A DNA stretch of 64,000 bases from Flavobacteriales bacterium (lineage in GTDB: Bacteria; Bacteroidota; Bacteroidia; Flavobacteriales_F; PHOS-HE28). Below, piece after piece: positions 52,317 to 60,146 of the stretch. The notes below the pieces were generated by a model. It was given only the letters and a program-made list of their open reading frames with translations, was not told the DNA's origin and made no database searches. The position numbers were made by a program, and so were the translations under genes. How positions within the stretch are numbered: the first letter of the stretch is position 1; each line of letters starts with the position of its first letter. The DNA lies in contig JADKCV010000006.1 in NCBI GenBank assembly GCA_016718655.1, positions 62,001-126,000 of the forward strand, in the 5' to 3' direction.

Positions 52317-53123
52317 TCAGTTGGTCGCATCGGGTTTCACCTGACGGAGCTTGTCGGCGACCTCTTCCGGTAGATACTGGAAGAAGGTATCCCCTCGCAA
52401 CCCCAAGCGGAGCGTTTCCAGCGGGATGACCTCCTCGGGAGCGATATTCCCCAGATTGACATTGGCACCCAGTTGTTTGATGAACCAGACCTGCTGGGGT
52501 TTCTGGGGGGCCTCCCACAGGATATCCTTTGAGGCCACCTTGGCCAGGATCCTGTTCACCAAGGTCGTGTGCGCATGGCCGTTCGGCCGATAGATGCCCA
52601 CCGTACCACTTTCCCTTGCTTCGGCGATCACCTTCCAACTTCCCGCATCCAACTCCGTACGCATCATGCTCACCCATTTCGATGGGCTGATGAGGATACC
52701 CGATTCCTTCGAACCCACCTCGCTGAGCACGGTGAAGTGCTTGGCGAGGTCGGTGATGTACTTGCACTTCTCCTTGGTCGGCATGTTGATGGAGCCGTCG
52801 CTCACCTCCACCATGTCCAATCCCAGCTGGTCGACCAGCTTTCGGTAATCCTTGAACTGTCCTCGTGCCACGAAGGCTTCGAAGAGCGTGCCACCCAGAT
52901 ACACCCGGATACCGGCGTTGTGGTAAAGCTTCACCTTGTCGGTCAAGCGTGGTGTGACCACCGATGTGCCGAAACCGATCTTGACCAGGTCCACCAGATC
53001 GCCACTGACGCTGATCAAGTCCTCCGCTTGGCGCAAGGATAGACCCTTGTCCATGACCATGGTGACCCCATCCTCCCGTGGCTTCGTGGTCCTGGCGGGA
53101 ATGTGGGAAAGCTTGAAGTTCAT
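52317..53123 (-). CDS. comA: Phosphosulfolactate synthase
   Basis: 268 residues, a TIM barrel of the ComA family. Typical blocks are MVMDKGLSLRQAEDL, VDLVKIGFGTSVV, IRVYLGGTLFEAF, VEVSDGSINMPTKEK, FTVLSEVGSKES and VNLGNIAPEEVIPLETLRLG. The enzyme adds sulfite to phosphoenolpyruvate, giving (R)-phospho-3-sulfolactate, the substrate of ComB (14377-15126). The start overlaps the TPR gene by ATGA. In the absence of coenzyme M use, sulfonate (cysteate or sulfonolipid) supply is the likely purpose. Confidence 0.9.
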   Translation of the reverse strand: MNFKLSHIPARTTKPREDGVTMVMDKGLSLRQAEDLISVSGDLVDLVKIGFGTSVVTPRLTDKVKLYHNAGIRVYLGGTLFEAFVARGQFKDYRKLVDQLGLDMVEVSDGSINMPTKEKCKYITDLAKHFTVLSEVGSKESGILISPSKWVSMMRTELDAGSWKVIAEARESGTVGIYRPNGHAHTTLVNRILAKVASKDILWEAPQKPQQVWFIKQLGANVNLGNIAPEEVIPLETLRLGLRGDTFFQYLPEEVADKLRQVKPDATN

Positions 53124-54529
53124 CGGCGATAAAGTTCCAATAAGTGTACGACCTGAGGCATTTGCATCACCTCAGGGAAGTGGCTCAGCAATTGATCATG
53201 GGTCGCATGATCGGCCATGAGCGCTTCCTCCAACTCGAGAAGGGCCTCCTGTTCGCGCCCTGTGCGCAGCAAATAGCTCACGAGTCGGTAACGGTAACGG
53301 GCGTTCAGCTTATGTACCACCTCTCCCTCCTTCAATTTCCGCAACGCTACGTCCGCTCCTTTCAGGGTGAACAACAGGTCGGCATGGTCCAGCCAGCCAT
53401 CCAGGCTTTCCGGCTCGATGCTGTTCAGTTTGGTATATGCCACGAAGGCTTCATCATAGCGCTCCATCCTGCCCAAGGTATTGGCCAGGAAGAACAAGGC
53501 ATCACCATGCTCGGGAGCCAGTTTGAGGGCCACCTCCAGGTCCTTCACGGCCTCAGTGTGCCTTCCCTGAACATCCTTCACCACACCACGCCCGATCCAA
53601 GCATCCACCCAATTCGGGTCCAGCGCGATCGATTGGTCATAGTGGATGAGCGCTTGCTCGTAGCGTTCCATCTTCTCGAAGCACTCACCGATGTAACTGA
53701 AGGTGACCGCCTGCGGTCCGTCGATGGAGATGGTCTCATTGTAGCATTCCACAGCGTCCTCATACCTACCCTGCAACAACATGTTCCGCGCTTTGGCGAA
53801 GTACGCCGAGGTGAACCTATCGTCAATGGCCATACAGAGATCGAGGGCTTCATTGCTCTCCTCCAAGCGCTCCAGTCGCGCAAGGGCGGCGCCCAGATTG
53901 TACCAGGCCACGAATGCATATGGATGTTCGTTGGTGAACTCCCGGAAGTAGGCCACAGCTGCCTGATGGGCATCAGCGAGCTCATAGCAATAAGAGAGCT
54001 CGTAGAGCACTGCTTCATTCTCCGGGTTGATCTCCAATGCCTTCTTCAGACAGTCCACAGCCAACTCGATGGACTCGAGGTTCTCATACTCGAAGGCCAG
54101 GTCCAGATAGATCTCATCCAAGCCCTCGTCAGCGAGGTCCAAGGCCCGTTTATAGTGCTCCACAGCACGTCGGTAATTACGCAGTTGACTATGGATACCG
54201 GCTTTATGAAGATGAACATCCACGTTGAAGGGCTCCATGCGCCCGAGTGTATCCAGGACCTCGAGCGCCTTGTTCAGTTTCCCGAGGTTCAATAACACGT
54301 GCGCTTCACAGAACAGCAGGTCCGGTGCTCCGGGATGTTGTCGATGAGCATAGTCGAGCACCTCCTTGGCCTTCTTCGGCTCGTTCGCTTCCAAGTAGTG
54401 CTCGATGATATGTTCGAACTCCTCCACGTCGAAGAACAGGTCGATGTTCTTGTTCAACATCGCCTCGTATCGCTCCACGGAGTTCTGCTGATCTTCGCGG
54501 TCATGCAGGGGGGAAGGTCCTTCATTCAT
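53120..54529 (-). CDS. Tetratricopeptide repeat protein
   Basis: 469 residues without signal peptide or membrane helix. About ten TPR units run through the whole chain; clear ones are AVEHYKRALDLADEGLDEIY, AVDCLKKALEINPENEAVLY and ALIHYDQSIALDPNWVDAWI. It is a cytoplasmic scaffold, partners unknown. It heads the operon with comA, rhodanese, dedA and aroE. Confidence 0.9.
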   Translation of the reverse strand: MNEGPSPLHDREDQQNSVERYEAMLNKNIDLFFDVEEFEHIIEHYLEANEPKKAKEVLDYAHRQHPGAPDLLFCEAHVLLNLGKLNKALEVLDTLGRMEPFNVDVHLHKAGIHSQLRNYRRAVEHYKRALDLADEGLDEIYLDLAFEYENLESIELAVDCLKKALEINPENEAVLYELSYCYELADAHQAAVAYFREFTNEHPYAFVAWYNLGAALARLERLEESNEALDLCMAIDDRFTSAYFAKARNMLLQGRYEDAVECYNETISIDGPQAVTFSYIGECFEKMERYEQALIHYDQSIALDPNWVDAWIGRGVVKDVQGRHTEAVKDLEVALKLAPEHGDALFFLANTLGRMERYDEAFVAYTKLNSIEPESLDGWLDHADLLFTLKGADVALRKLKEGEVVHKLNARYRYRLVSYLLRTGREQEALLELEEALMADHATHDQLLSHFPEVMQMPQVVHLLELYRR

Positions 54530-54560
54530 GGAACGGGCTGGAGGATCGGACCTCCTGCCC

Positions 54561-54568
54561 CAAAAATA
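54561..54568 (-). promoter_or_regulatory. -7 promoter box of the TPR-comA-aroE operon
   Basis: TATTTTTG on the minus strand, a perfect TAnnTTTG match, ends 31 bases before the TPR gene ATG. The remainder of 54569-54739 shows no gene. Confidence 0.6.
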
Positions 54569-54739
54569 GCTACTTCAACCGGGGTGCACCCTGCAATGCG
54601 ATGCGTTATGAACAACCCAAGGTGTAACGGAATGCCTTGACCCGCTGGTCCTCCGGCACATCCGCATGCACCGGATCTCTTCAACGATCCGCTGTGGAGC
54701 ACCATTGAGCGCCCGTGTGGGCCGACAGGATGAGGCCGA

Positions 54740-54747
54740 TAGCTTTG
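54740..54747 (+). promoter_or_regulatory. -7 promoter box of glmM
   Basis: TAGCTTTG, a perfect TAnnTTTG match, ends 43 bases before the ATG at 54791. Confidence 0.55.
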
Positions 54748-54790
54748 TTCACCACTTACTTGGCGCTTCTCGCTCCACAACAACCTTGGC

Positions 54791-56197
54791 ATGACCCTGA
54801 TCCGATCGATCTCTGGAATTCGTGGCACTATCGGCGGAGCGCCGGGTGACGCGCTCACACCATTGGATATCGTGCGATACACGGCTGCATTCGGGATCCT
54901 GATCAAGCGGGGTTCGGACAGGGACCGGCCGCGCATCGTACTTGGTAGGGACGCGCGCATCAGCGGGCCGATGGTGGTCGACCTGGTGCGAGGGACCCTG
55001 TCGGGGTTGGGCTTCGACGTCCTCGACCTGGGTATGGCAACCACACCCACGGTGGAAATGGCGGTTCCTGGGGAACAAGCGGACGGTGGCATCATCCTTA
55101 CGGCCAGCCACAACCCCGCACAATGGAACGCATTGAAGTTATTGAACAGGAAAGGCGAGTTCATCAGTGCTGCGGACGGCGCCGAGGTGCTCCGGATCGC
55201 AGAAGCCGAAGAGTTCGACTTCGCCACTGTGGACCAGCTTGGTGAGGTCATCCCACGGTCCGGTTGGACACGCAAGCACATTGATTCGATCCTTGCACTG
55301 GACATGATCGATGTGGAGGCGATCCGCAAGGCCAACCTACGCGTGGTGGTGGATGCCGTGAACTCCGTGGGTGGTGAGGTCGTTCCGGCGCTGCTGACCG
55401 CCTTGGGTGTTCTTAGCGTGGTGGAGATCCACTGTACACCGAACGGTCGATTCCCGCACAACCCGGAGCCGTTGCCCGAGCACCTTCAGGACCTTTGCGA
55501 AACAGTTCGGAAGCACAACGCACACTTGGGTATCGCAGTGGATCCTGATGTGGACCGGTTGGCCTTGGTCTGTGAGGATGGAAGTCTGTTCGGCGAGGAG
55601 TATACCTTGGTCGCTTGCGCTGACCACGTGTTGGCGTACCGGGCAGGGGATACCGTGAGCAACCTGAGCAGTACCCGTGCACTGGACGATATCGCGATCA
55701 AATACGGTAGGAAGCGTCACGCCAGTGCAGTAGGTGAGGTGAATGTGGTGGAGGCCATGAAGGCCGTTGGTGCCCCCATCGGCGGTGAAGGCAACGGCGG
55801 CGTCATTCTCAGTGAGTTGCATTACGGCCGTGATGCCTTGGTCGGGATCGCCCTCTTCCTTACGCTGCTCGCCAAGAGTGGAAAGAGTTGCCTGGAACTG
55901 CGCCGCAGTTACCCGGACTATTCCATCAGCAAGAACAAGATCGACCTTCAGCCCGGCATGGACGTGCAGGGGCTCGTGGATGCCATGCAAGTTCGGCACG
56001 AGTCCCAGCCGCACAGTACGGTCGATGGGTTACGCATCGAGTTCGGTAACACGTGGGTCCACTTGCGTCGCAGCAACACCGAGCCGATCATCCGCGTGTA
56101 TGCCGAGGCACCGAGCATGGCAGAGGCCGATGAACTTGCCCAAAGGATCCTGAGCGAGCTACGCGAATTGGCCAAGAAGGCCAGTGTAACCCGGTAA
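54791..56197 (+). CDS. glmM: Phosphoglucosamine mutase (phosphohexomutase family)
   Basis: 468 residues. The catalytic phosphoserine is Ser106 in LTASHNPAQWN; the Mg loop is D251-P-D253-V-D255 in AVDPDVDRLAL; the sugar-binding loop is GGEGNGGVI, and the phosphate-binding C-terminal loop is RRSNTEPIIRVY. The enzyme converts glucosamine-6-phosphate to glucosamine-1-phosphate for peptidoglycan and LPS precursors. Related phosphomannomutases share these motifs, so the substrate is inferred. The cysteine desulfurase gene follows nine bases later. Confidence 0.88.
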   Translation: MTLIRSISGIRGTIGGAPGDALTPLDIVRYTAAFGILIKRGSDRDRPRIVLGRDARISGPMVVDLVRGTLSGLGFDVLDLGMATTPTVEMAVPGEQADGGIILTASHNPAQWNALKLLNRKGEFISAADGAEVLRIAEAEEFDFATVDQLGEVIPRSGWTRKHIDSILALDMIDVEAIRKANLRVVVDAVNSVGGEVVPALLTALGVLSVVEIHCTPNGRFPHNPEPLPEHLQDLCETVRKHNAHLGIAVDPDVDRLALVCEDGSLFGEEYTLVACADHVLAYRAGDTVSNLSSTRALDDIAIKYGRKRHASAVGEVNVVEAMKAVGAPIGGEGNGGVILSELHYGRDALVGIALFLTLLAKSGKSCLELRRSYPDYSISKNKIDLQPGMDVQGLVDAMQVRHESQPHSTVDGLRIEFGNTWVHLRRSNTEPIIRVYAEAPSMAEADELAQRILSELRELAKKASVTR

Positions 56198-56202
56198 ATT
56201 CG
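56195..56202 (+). promoter_or_regulatory. Possible -7 box of the cysteine desulfurase gene
   Basis: TAAATTCG begins on the glmM stop codon and ends four bases before the ATG at 56207. It could give the desulfurase its own, leaderless transcript. Confidence 0.4.
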
Positions 56203-56206
56203 CGGC

Positions 56207-57358
56207 ATGAACAGGATCTACCTGGATAACGCGGCAACCACGCCACTGGCATCTGAAGTGTTCGAGGCCATGGTTCCCGTGTTGCGTGAACAATTCGGCA
56301 ATCCGTCCTCCATCCATGCATTCGGCAGACAGACCCGCGCCGTGGTGGAAAGGGCGCGCAGGAAGGTTGCCGAACTCCTGCATTGTACACCAGGCGAGAT
56401 CATCTTCACCAGTGGTGGTACGGAGGCGGACAACATGGTGCTCCACAGTTGCGTCCGCGACCTCGGGGTCAAGCATATCATCACCTCGGCCATCGAACAC
56501 CACGCAGTGGAGCTCACGGCGACCAGGATCGGTGAACAGGCCGGCGTCCTGGTCCATTGGGTGCGTCTTGAACCGGATGGGAAGCCGGACGTCAGCCACC
56601 TGCGCGAACTCCTGGCACGCACGCGAGGCCAAGGGGTACTGGTGAGTTTGATGCACGCCAACAATGAGATCGGCACCCGGATCGACCTGGATGGTATCGG
56701 TGCGCTATGTCGGGAGCACGGTGCGCTGTTCCACAGCGATACGGTCCAGACAATGGGTCACTATGCGTTCGATCTGAGCACCCTTCCGGTGGATTTCATC
56801 ACGTGCGCGGCCCACAAGTTCCATGGGCCGAAAGGCGTCGGTTTCCTTTACATGCGCAGCGGTGCGGGGCTGAAGCCGATGATACTCGGCGGATCCCAGG
56901 AACGCAACATGCGCGGGGGAACGGAGAATATCGCCGGCATCGTGGGCTTGGCCAAGGCCATGGAACTCGCCTACAGCCATCTGAAGGACCATCAGGACCA
57001 CGTTTCGGGATTGAAGGAACATATGCGTCGGCGCTTGATCGACTCCATACCTGGGGTCGCGTTCAACGGGGACACCTCAACCGAGGCGCTATACACGGTG
57101 CTCAACGTGCGATTCCCTGATGACGGCAAAGCCGAGATGCTCATCTACAACCTGGACATCGAGGGTATCGCCTGTAGTGGGGGCAGTGCGTGCAGCAGTG
57201 GCAGCAATAAGGGCAGCCATGTTCTGGCCGCGCTCTACCCCGACGTGACCGGCGCGAACATCCGGTTCTCGTTCAGCCGATATACCACCCGCGAGGAAGT
57301 TGATCGGACCGTGGACACGTTGATCCGCATCTTCCAGTTGGAGCCGGCACAAGCCTGA
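56207..57358 (+). CDS. Cysteine desulfurase (NifS/IscS class)
   Basis: 383 residues. Conserved parts are YLDNAATTPL, GGTEADNMVLHS, NNEIGTRIDL, PLP lysine 204 in AAHKFHGPKG, and the catalytic Cys329 in GSACSSGS. It removes sulfur from cysteine as persulfide for Fe-S clusters and thio-modification. The length and active-site loop fit the group I (IscS/NifS) type. No iscU or scaffold gene is nearby. Confidence 0.94.
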   Translation: MNRIYLDNAATTPLASEVFEAMVPVLREQFGNPSSIHAFGRQTRAVVERARRKVAELLHCTPGEIIFTSGGTEADNMVLHSCVRDLGVKHIITSAIEHHAVELTATRIGEQAGVLVHWVRLEPDGKPDVSHLRELLARTRGQGVLVSLMHANNEIGTRIDLDGIGALCREHGALFHSDTVQTMGHYAFDLSTLPVDFITCAAHKFHGPKGVGFLYMRSGAGLKPMILGGSQERNMRGGTENIAGIVGLAKAMELAYSHLKDHQDHVSGLKEHMRRRLIDSIPGVAFNGDTSTEALYTVLNVRFPDDGKAEMLIYNLDIEGIACSGGSACSSGSNKGSHVLAALYPDVTGANIRFSFSRYTTREEVDRTVDTLIRIFQLEPAQA

Positions 57359-57916
57359 TCACCGCATTCGTTCCACGGCCTCCATGGCCCACTCCAATTC
57401 GTCCAACAAGGCCCTACAACGCTTGGCCCACGCCTCAGGGTCCAGCGCAGTCCCGTCCTCCTTGAACTGATCCTTCACGGAGGGTACCTGCATGGCCCCT
57501 GGTACCACCCACGCTCTGATCTTCCACAAAGTGAAGACCAATTGGGTGGTCAGTTGCGACCCTCCGAAGGCACCGCTGCTCACAGGAACAAGTGCTATGG
57601 GTTTGCGTCGCCAATCCTCGGTGAGCAGGTCGATCACATTCTTGAGCGAAGCGGGATAGCTGCCGTTGTATTCAGGTGCCACGATGATCACACCATCGGT
57701 GTTGCGGATCCTTTCGGCAAAGGCAAGGACCTCGGGGCCAGGATCCTGAAGGAATTTCAACCGTTCATGAAAGATCGGGAAGTCAAGCTCGCGAAGGTCG
57801 ATGAGGTCCAGGGTATGGCGGGCCTCCCTTTGGATGTGTGAAGCCATATGAAGGGCGACACGATCACTCTGGCGTCCGTGGCGGACACTTGCCGACAGTA
57901 GTACGATGTGGGACAT
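57359..57916 (-). CDS. NADPH-dependent FMN reductase family protein
   Basis: 185 residues, flavodoxin-like fold. FMN-binding loops are visible: LSASVRHGRQSDRVALHM at the N-terminus and VAPEYNGSYPASLKNVIDLL in the middle, followed by PVSSGAFGGSQL. Such enzymes reduce flavins, quinones or azo compounds in the cytoplasm. It is convergent with the desulfurase gene (stops adjacent) and 33 bases from the dioxygenase gene upstream. Confidence 0.9.
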   Translation of the reverse strand: MSHIVLLSASVRHGRQSDRVALHMASHIQREARHTLDLIDLRELDFPIFHERLKFLQDPGPEVLAFAERIRNTDGVIIVAPEYNGSYPASLKNVIDLLTEDWRRKPIALVPVSSGAFGGSQLTTQLVFTLWKIRAWVVPGAMQVPSVKDQFKEDGTALDPEAWAKRCRALLDELEWAMEAVERMR

Positions 57917-57949
57917 GTGATGAAGTTGATCGGAATGAGGCGCGATGGT

Positions 57950-58822
57950 TCACCCGATGCGCACGCTGGTCATTGAAATGCTGCCCATCAGGGTGCGATC
58001 ATTGAACAAGCAGATGGGTTCGCGCGCATCGGACAGCCCAAGTGAGTACAAGAGCGGAAGGTAGTGCTCAGGGGTGGGAATGCTCTTCTGGAACGCAACA
58101 CCTTGGTCACGGAACCTGATAAGGCTGTCGTGATCGCGGGACAGGATCATTTCCTTCATGCGCTCGTTGGCCTCCACGGCCCAATCGTAGCCTCCTTCGG
58201 GGTTGTTCCAATCGATCACACCCAGGTTATGCACCATGTTGCCACTGGCGATGATGAGTACACCCTTCTCGCGCAAGGCGGACAGTTCACGGGCCAGGTC
58301 GTAATGCGCTTGTGGCGATAGACTTCGATCCAAGCTCAATTGCACAACCGGTACATCGGCCTTGGGGAACAAGTGCATGATCACACTCCACGCACCATGG
58401 TCCAAGCCCCACTGGTGATCGACCCCGATATGTCGGGCGGTCACCGTTGCTTGTGCGGCCACGACCAATTCCGGACTTCCTGGTGCAGGATACTGAACGT
58501 CGAACAAGGCTTGTGGGAACCCTCCGAAGTCGTGTATGGTCCGCGGCTTTTCCATGCCTGTCACGAAAGTTCCGCGGGTTTCCCAATGGGCACTGATGCA
58601 CAGGATCGCATGGGGCTTGGGCAGGTCGTTCCCGGTGGTGCGCCAGCCGCGAGAGAACGTGTTGTCCTCGATCGCGTTCATCGGACTCCCATGTCCGAGG
58701 AAGAGCACGGGCATGCGTGGGGTGGGAGGGAGGACGGCCACGCTGCCTGCCAGTTCACGCAATCCAGCAAAGGCCCCGATTGGTGCGATACTCATCAGTT
58801 GAAGTGCTTTTCGTCGGTCCAT
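57950..58822 (-). CDS. Class III extradiol dioxygenase (YgiD/DOPA 4,5-dioxygenase-like)
   Basis: 290 residues from the Met at 58822. Metal ligands of the LigB fold appear in FLGHGSPMNAI, CISAHWETRGTF and ASGNMVHNLG. An N-terminal MDRRKALQLMSIAPIGAFAG resembles a weak export or twin-arginine signal (RR followed by a hydrophobic stretch), so the protein may be periplasmic, unlike E. coli YgiD. The family opens catecholic rings with oxygen. The FMN reductase next to it may share its function. Confidence 0.85.
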   Translation of the reverse strand: MDRRKALQLMSIAPIGAFAGLRELAGSVAVLPPTPRMPVLFLGHGSPMNAIEDNTFSRGWRTTGNDLPKPHAILCISAHWETRGTFVTGMEKPRTIHDFGGFPQALFDVQYPAPGSPELVVAAQATVTARHIGVDHQWGLDHGAWSVIMHLFPKADVPVVQLSLDRSLSPQAHYDLARELSALREKGVLIIASGNMVHNLGVIDWNNPEGGYDWAVEANERMKEMILSRDHDSLIRFRDQGVAFQKSIPTPEHYLPLLYSLGLSDAREPICLFNDRTLMGSISMTSVRIG

Positions 58823-58858
58823 TCCGTGGTTATCAAGGCAGGCGAACTCCGAGGCAGG

Positions 58859-58866
58859 CAAATATA
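58859..58866 (-). promoter_or_regulatory. -7 promoter box of the dioxygenase gene
   Basis: TATATTTG on the minus strand is a perfect TAnnTTTG match ending 36 bases before the ATG. The AT-rich area 58859-58915 also contains a TTCCATGGAA palindrome (about 58880-58889). The bases from 58916 to 58998 hold only a doubtful 46-codon frame. Confidence 0.55.
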
Positions 58867-58998
58867 GTCTAATTCATTTTCCATGGAATATATTTACATT
58901 GAATACTCCAGGAGGATCGGAGATGGACAACCATCAGCTCCTCGCGACCCTATCCGCTGATCGATGGAAGGCCAACAAAAGCAGTACGGTGGGGATCG

Positions 58999-60045
58999 TC
59001 AAGGGTGATCCTCACCGCTCAGGAACAGACGTACGGCTGCCCATTCCGGGACCTCCCGGGTGACAAGCAACAGGATGGAAACCAAAGGAAGGAACAGGAT
59101 CATCCCAGCCATGCCCCAAAGCAGACCACCAGCAAGGATGATGAGTAAGGATGCCAATGTGGTCAGACCGAGCTTTGCCCCCACCAGCTTGGGAAAGATC
59201 AGGTTGGCCTCCAGGTACTGCACCACACCCAACACAGCGATCACGGCGATGGGCATCCACACCTCACCAGTGGCCGAATAGGCTGCAGCGATAGGCAGTG
59301 CCGAGCTGAGGATGATACCCACATAGGGGATGATGGTGGCCACCGCTGTGATGGGACCGAACAGCATGGCATGAGGAACGCCCAATAACAACAAGCCCAG
59401 TGTATTAAGAATGGCCACGACCAAATAAACCTGGACCATACCACCAATGAAACGGGCATAGTTGGTGATCACTTGGCGCAGCAACGCTGGTACTCTTGGT
59501 GCCCACTCCGCACCGACGGTGCGAACCAGCACCTTGACATAAGTTCCCCGGTGAAAGAGAAGTAATGCGGTAAGGATCGGTATCAAGAATAGATTCAGGA
59601 CCATGTCGAACACAGCGGAAAGGATCGTGGTGAGGTACGTCATCGATCGGCCGGGTAGGGCGTCGAGGAACATGCCCACGGCGTCGTTCCGGTGCTCAGC
59701 CAACAGGTCCGTGGCGCGATCACGCAGCCAACCCCAAAGCGCCGCTCCATCTGAAGACCGACCAACGGTGGCCCGGGGTAGGGCGCTCACGAATTGGTCC
59801 AACTGGTGCACGAGCATACCCGATACACCGACAAAGACCAGCACGACCAGCATCAAGGCCAATAGGATGGCCGACCATCGTGGCCAACCCCAACCCTCCA
59901 CTCGCACGACCACAGGATACAGCACCAAGGCTAGTAGCATGGCATAGGCCACCGGGATAAGGAACGAACGCCCCAGATACAGGATGGCGCCGAGCACGAG
60001 CGTCAGAAGCAGGTTACGCAAAAGGGGCGTCTCGACCGACGGCAT
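58999..60045 (-). CDS. AI-2E family transporter (PerM/TqsA-like)
   Basis: 348 residues. Seven to eight hydrophobic helices, with the long amphipathic segment after helix 3 typical of the family. GGMVQVYLVVAILNTLGLLL, GPITAVATIIPYVGIILSSA and LEANLIFPKLVGAKLGLTTL are family blocks. Members export small molecules or exchange ions; autoinducer-2 export is known only for some. The promoter box is four bases from the ATG. Confidence 0.92.
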   Translation of the reverse strand: MPSVETPLLRNLLLTLVLGAILYLGRSFLIPVAYAMLLALVLYPVVVRVEGWGWPRWSAILLALMLVVLVFVGVSGMLVHQLDQFVSALPRATVGRSSDGAALWGWLRDRATDLLAEHRNDAVGMFLDALPGRSMTYLTTILSAVFDMVLNLFLIPILTALLLFHRGTYVKVLVRTVGAEWAPRVPALLRQVITNYARFIGGMVQVYLVVAILNTLGLLLLGVPHAMLFGPITAVATIIPYVGIILSSALPIAAAYSATGEVWMPIAVIAVLGVVQYLEANLIFPKLVGAKLGLTTLASLLIILAGGLLWGMAGMILFLPLVSILLLVTREVPEWAAVRLFLSGEDHP

Positions 60046-60049
60046 GACA

Positions 60050-60057
60050 CGAATGTA
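60050..60057 (-). promoter_or_regulatory. Possible -7 box of the AI-2E transporter gene
   Basis: TACATTCG on the minus strand fits TAnnTTyG and ends four bases before the ATG, another near-leaderless arrangement. Confidence 0.45.
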
Positions 60058-60097
60058 GGTGCACCGGACCGGTTCCGGTGAACATGGTCCCGGAATG

Positions 60098-60125
60098 GAA
60101 GAGCCTCCCCGGAGGAAGGCTCTTC
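60098..60125 (-). terminator. Hairpin terminator after the acyltransferase gene
   Basis: GAAGAGCCT and AGGCTCTTC form a 9-bp stem with a ten-base loop, 21 bases after the stop at 60147 on the minus strand. Confidence 0.6.
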
Positions 60126-60146
60126 TTCACATCTTCAACAAGCCGA

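Noticed and set aside
53577..54018. Periodic sequence in the TPR gene as a possible CRISPR-like array
   Set aside because: The period (about 102 bases) is that of 34-residue TPR units, with diverged copies. No identical repeats and unique spacers exist anywhere in the window.
53144..54295. A 383-codon plus-strand frame
   Set aside because: Antisense to the TPR gene; no promoter and no recognisable domain.
58922..59062. A 46-codon plus-strand frame starting MDNHQLLATL
   Set aside because: It runs into the 3' end of the AI-2E transporter gene on the other strand, has no family and no promoter box at a suitable distance.
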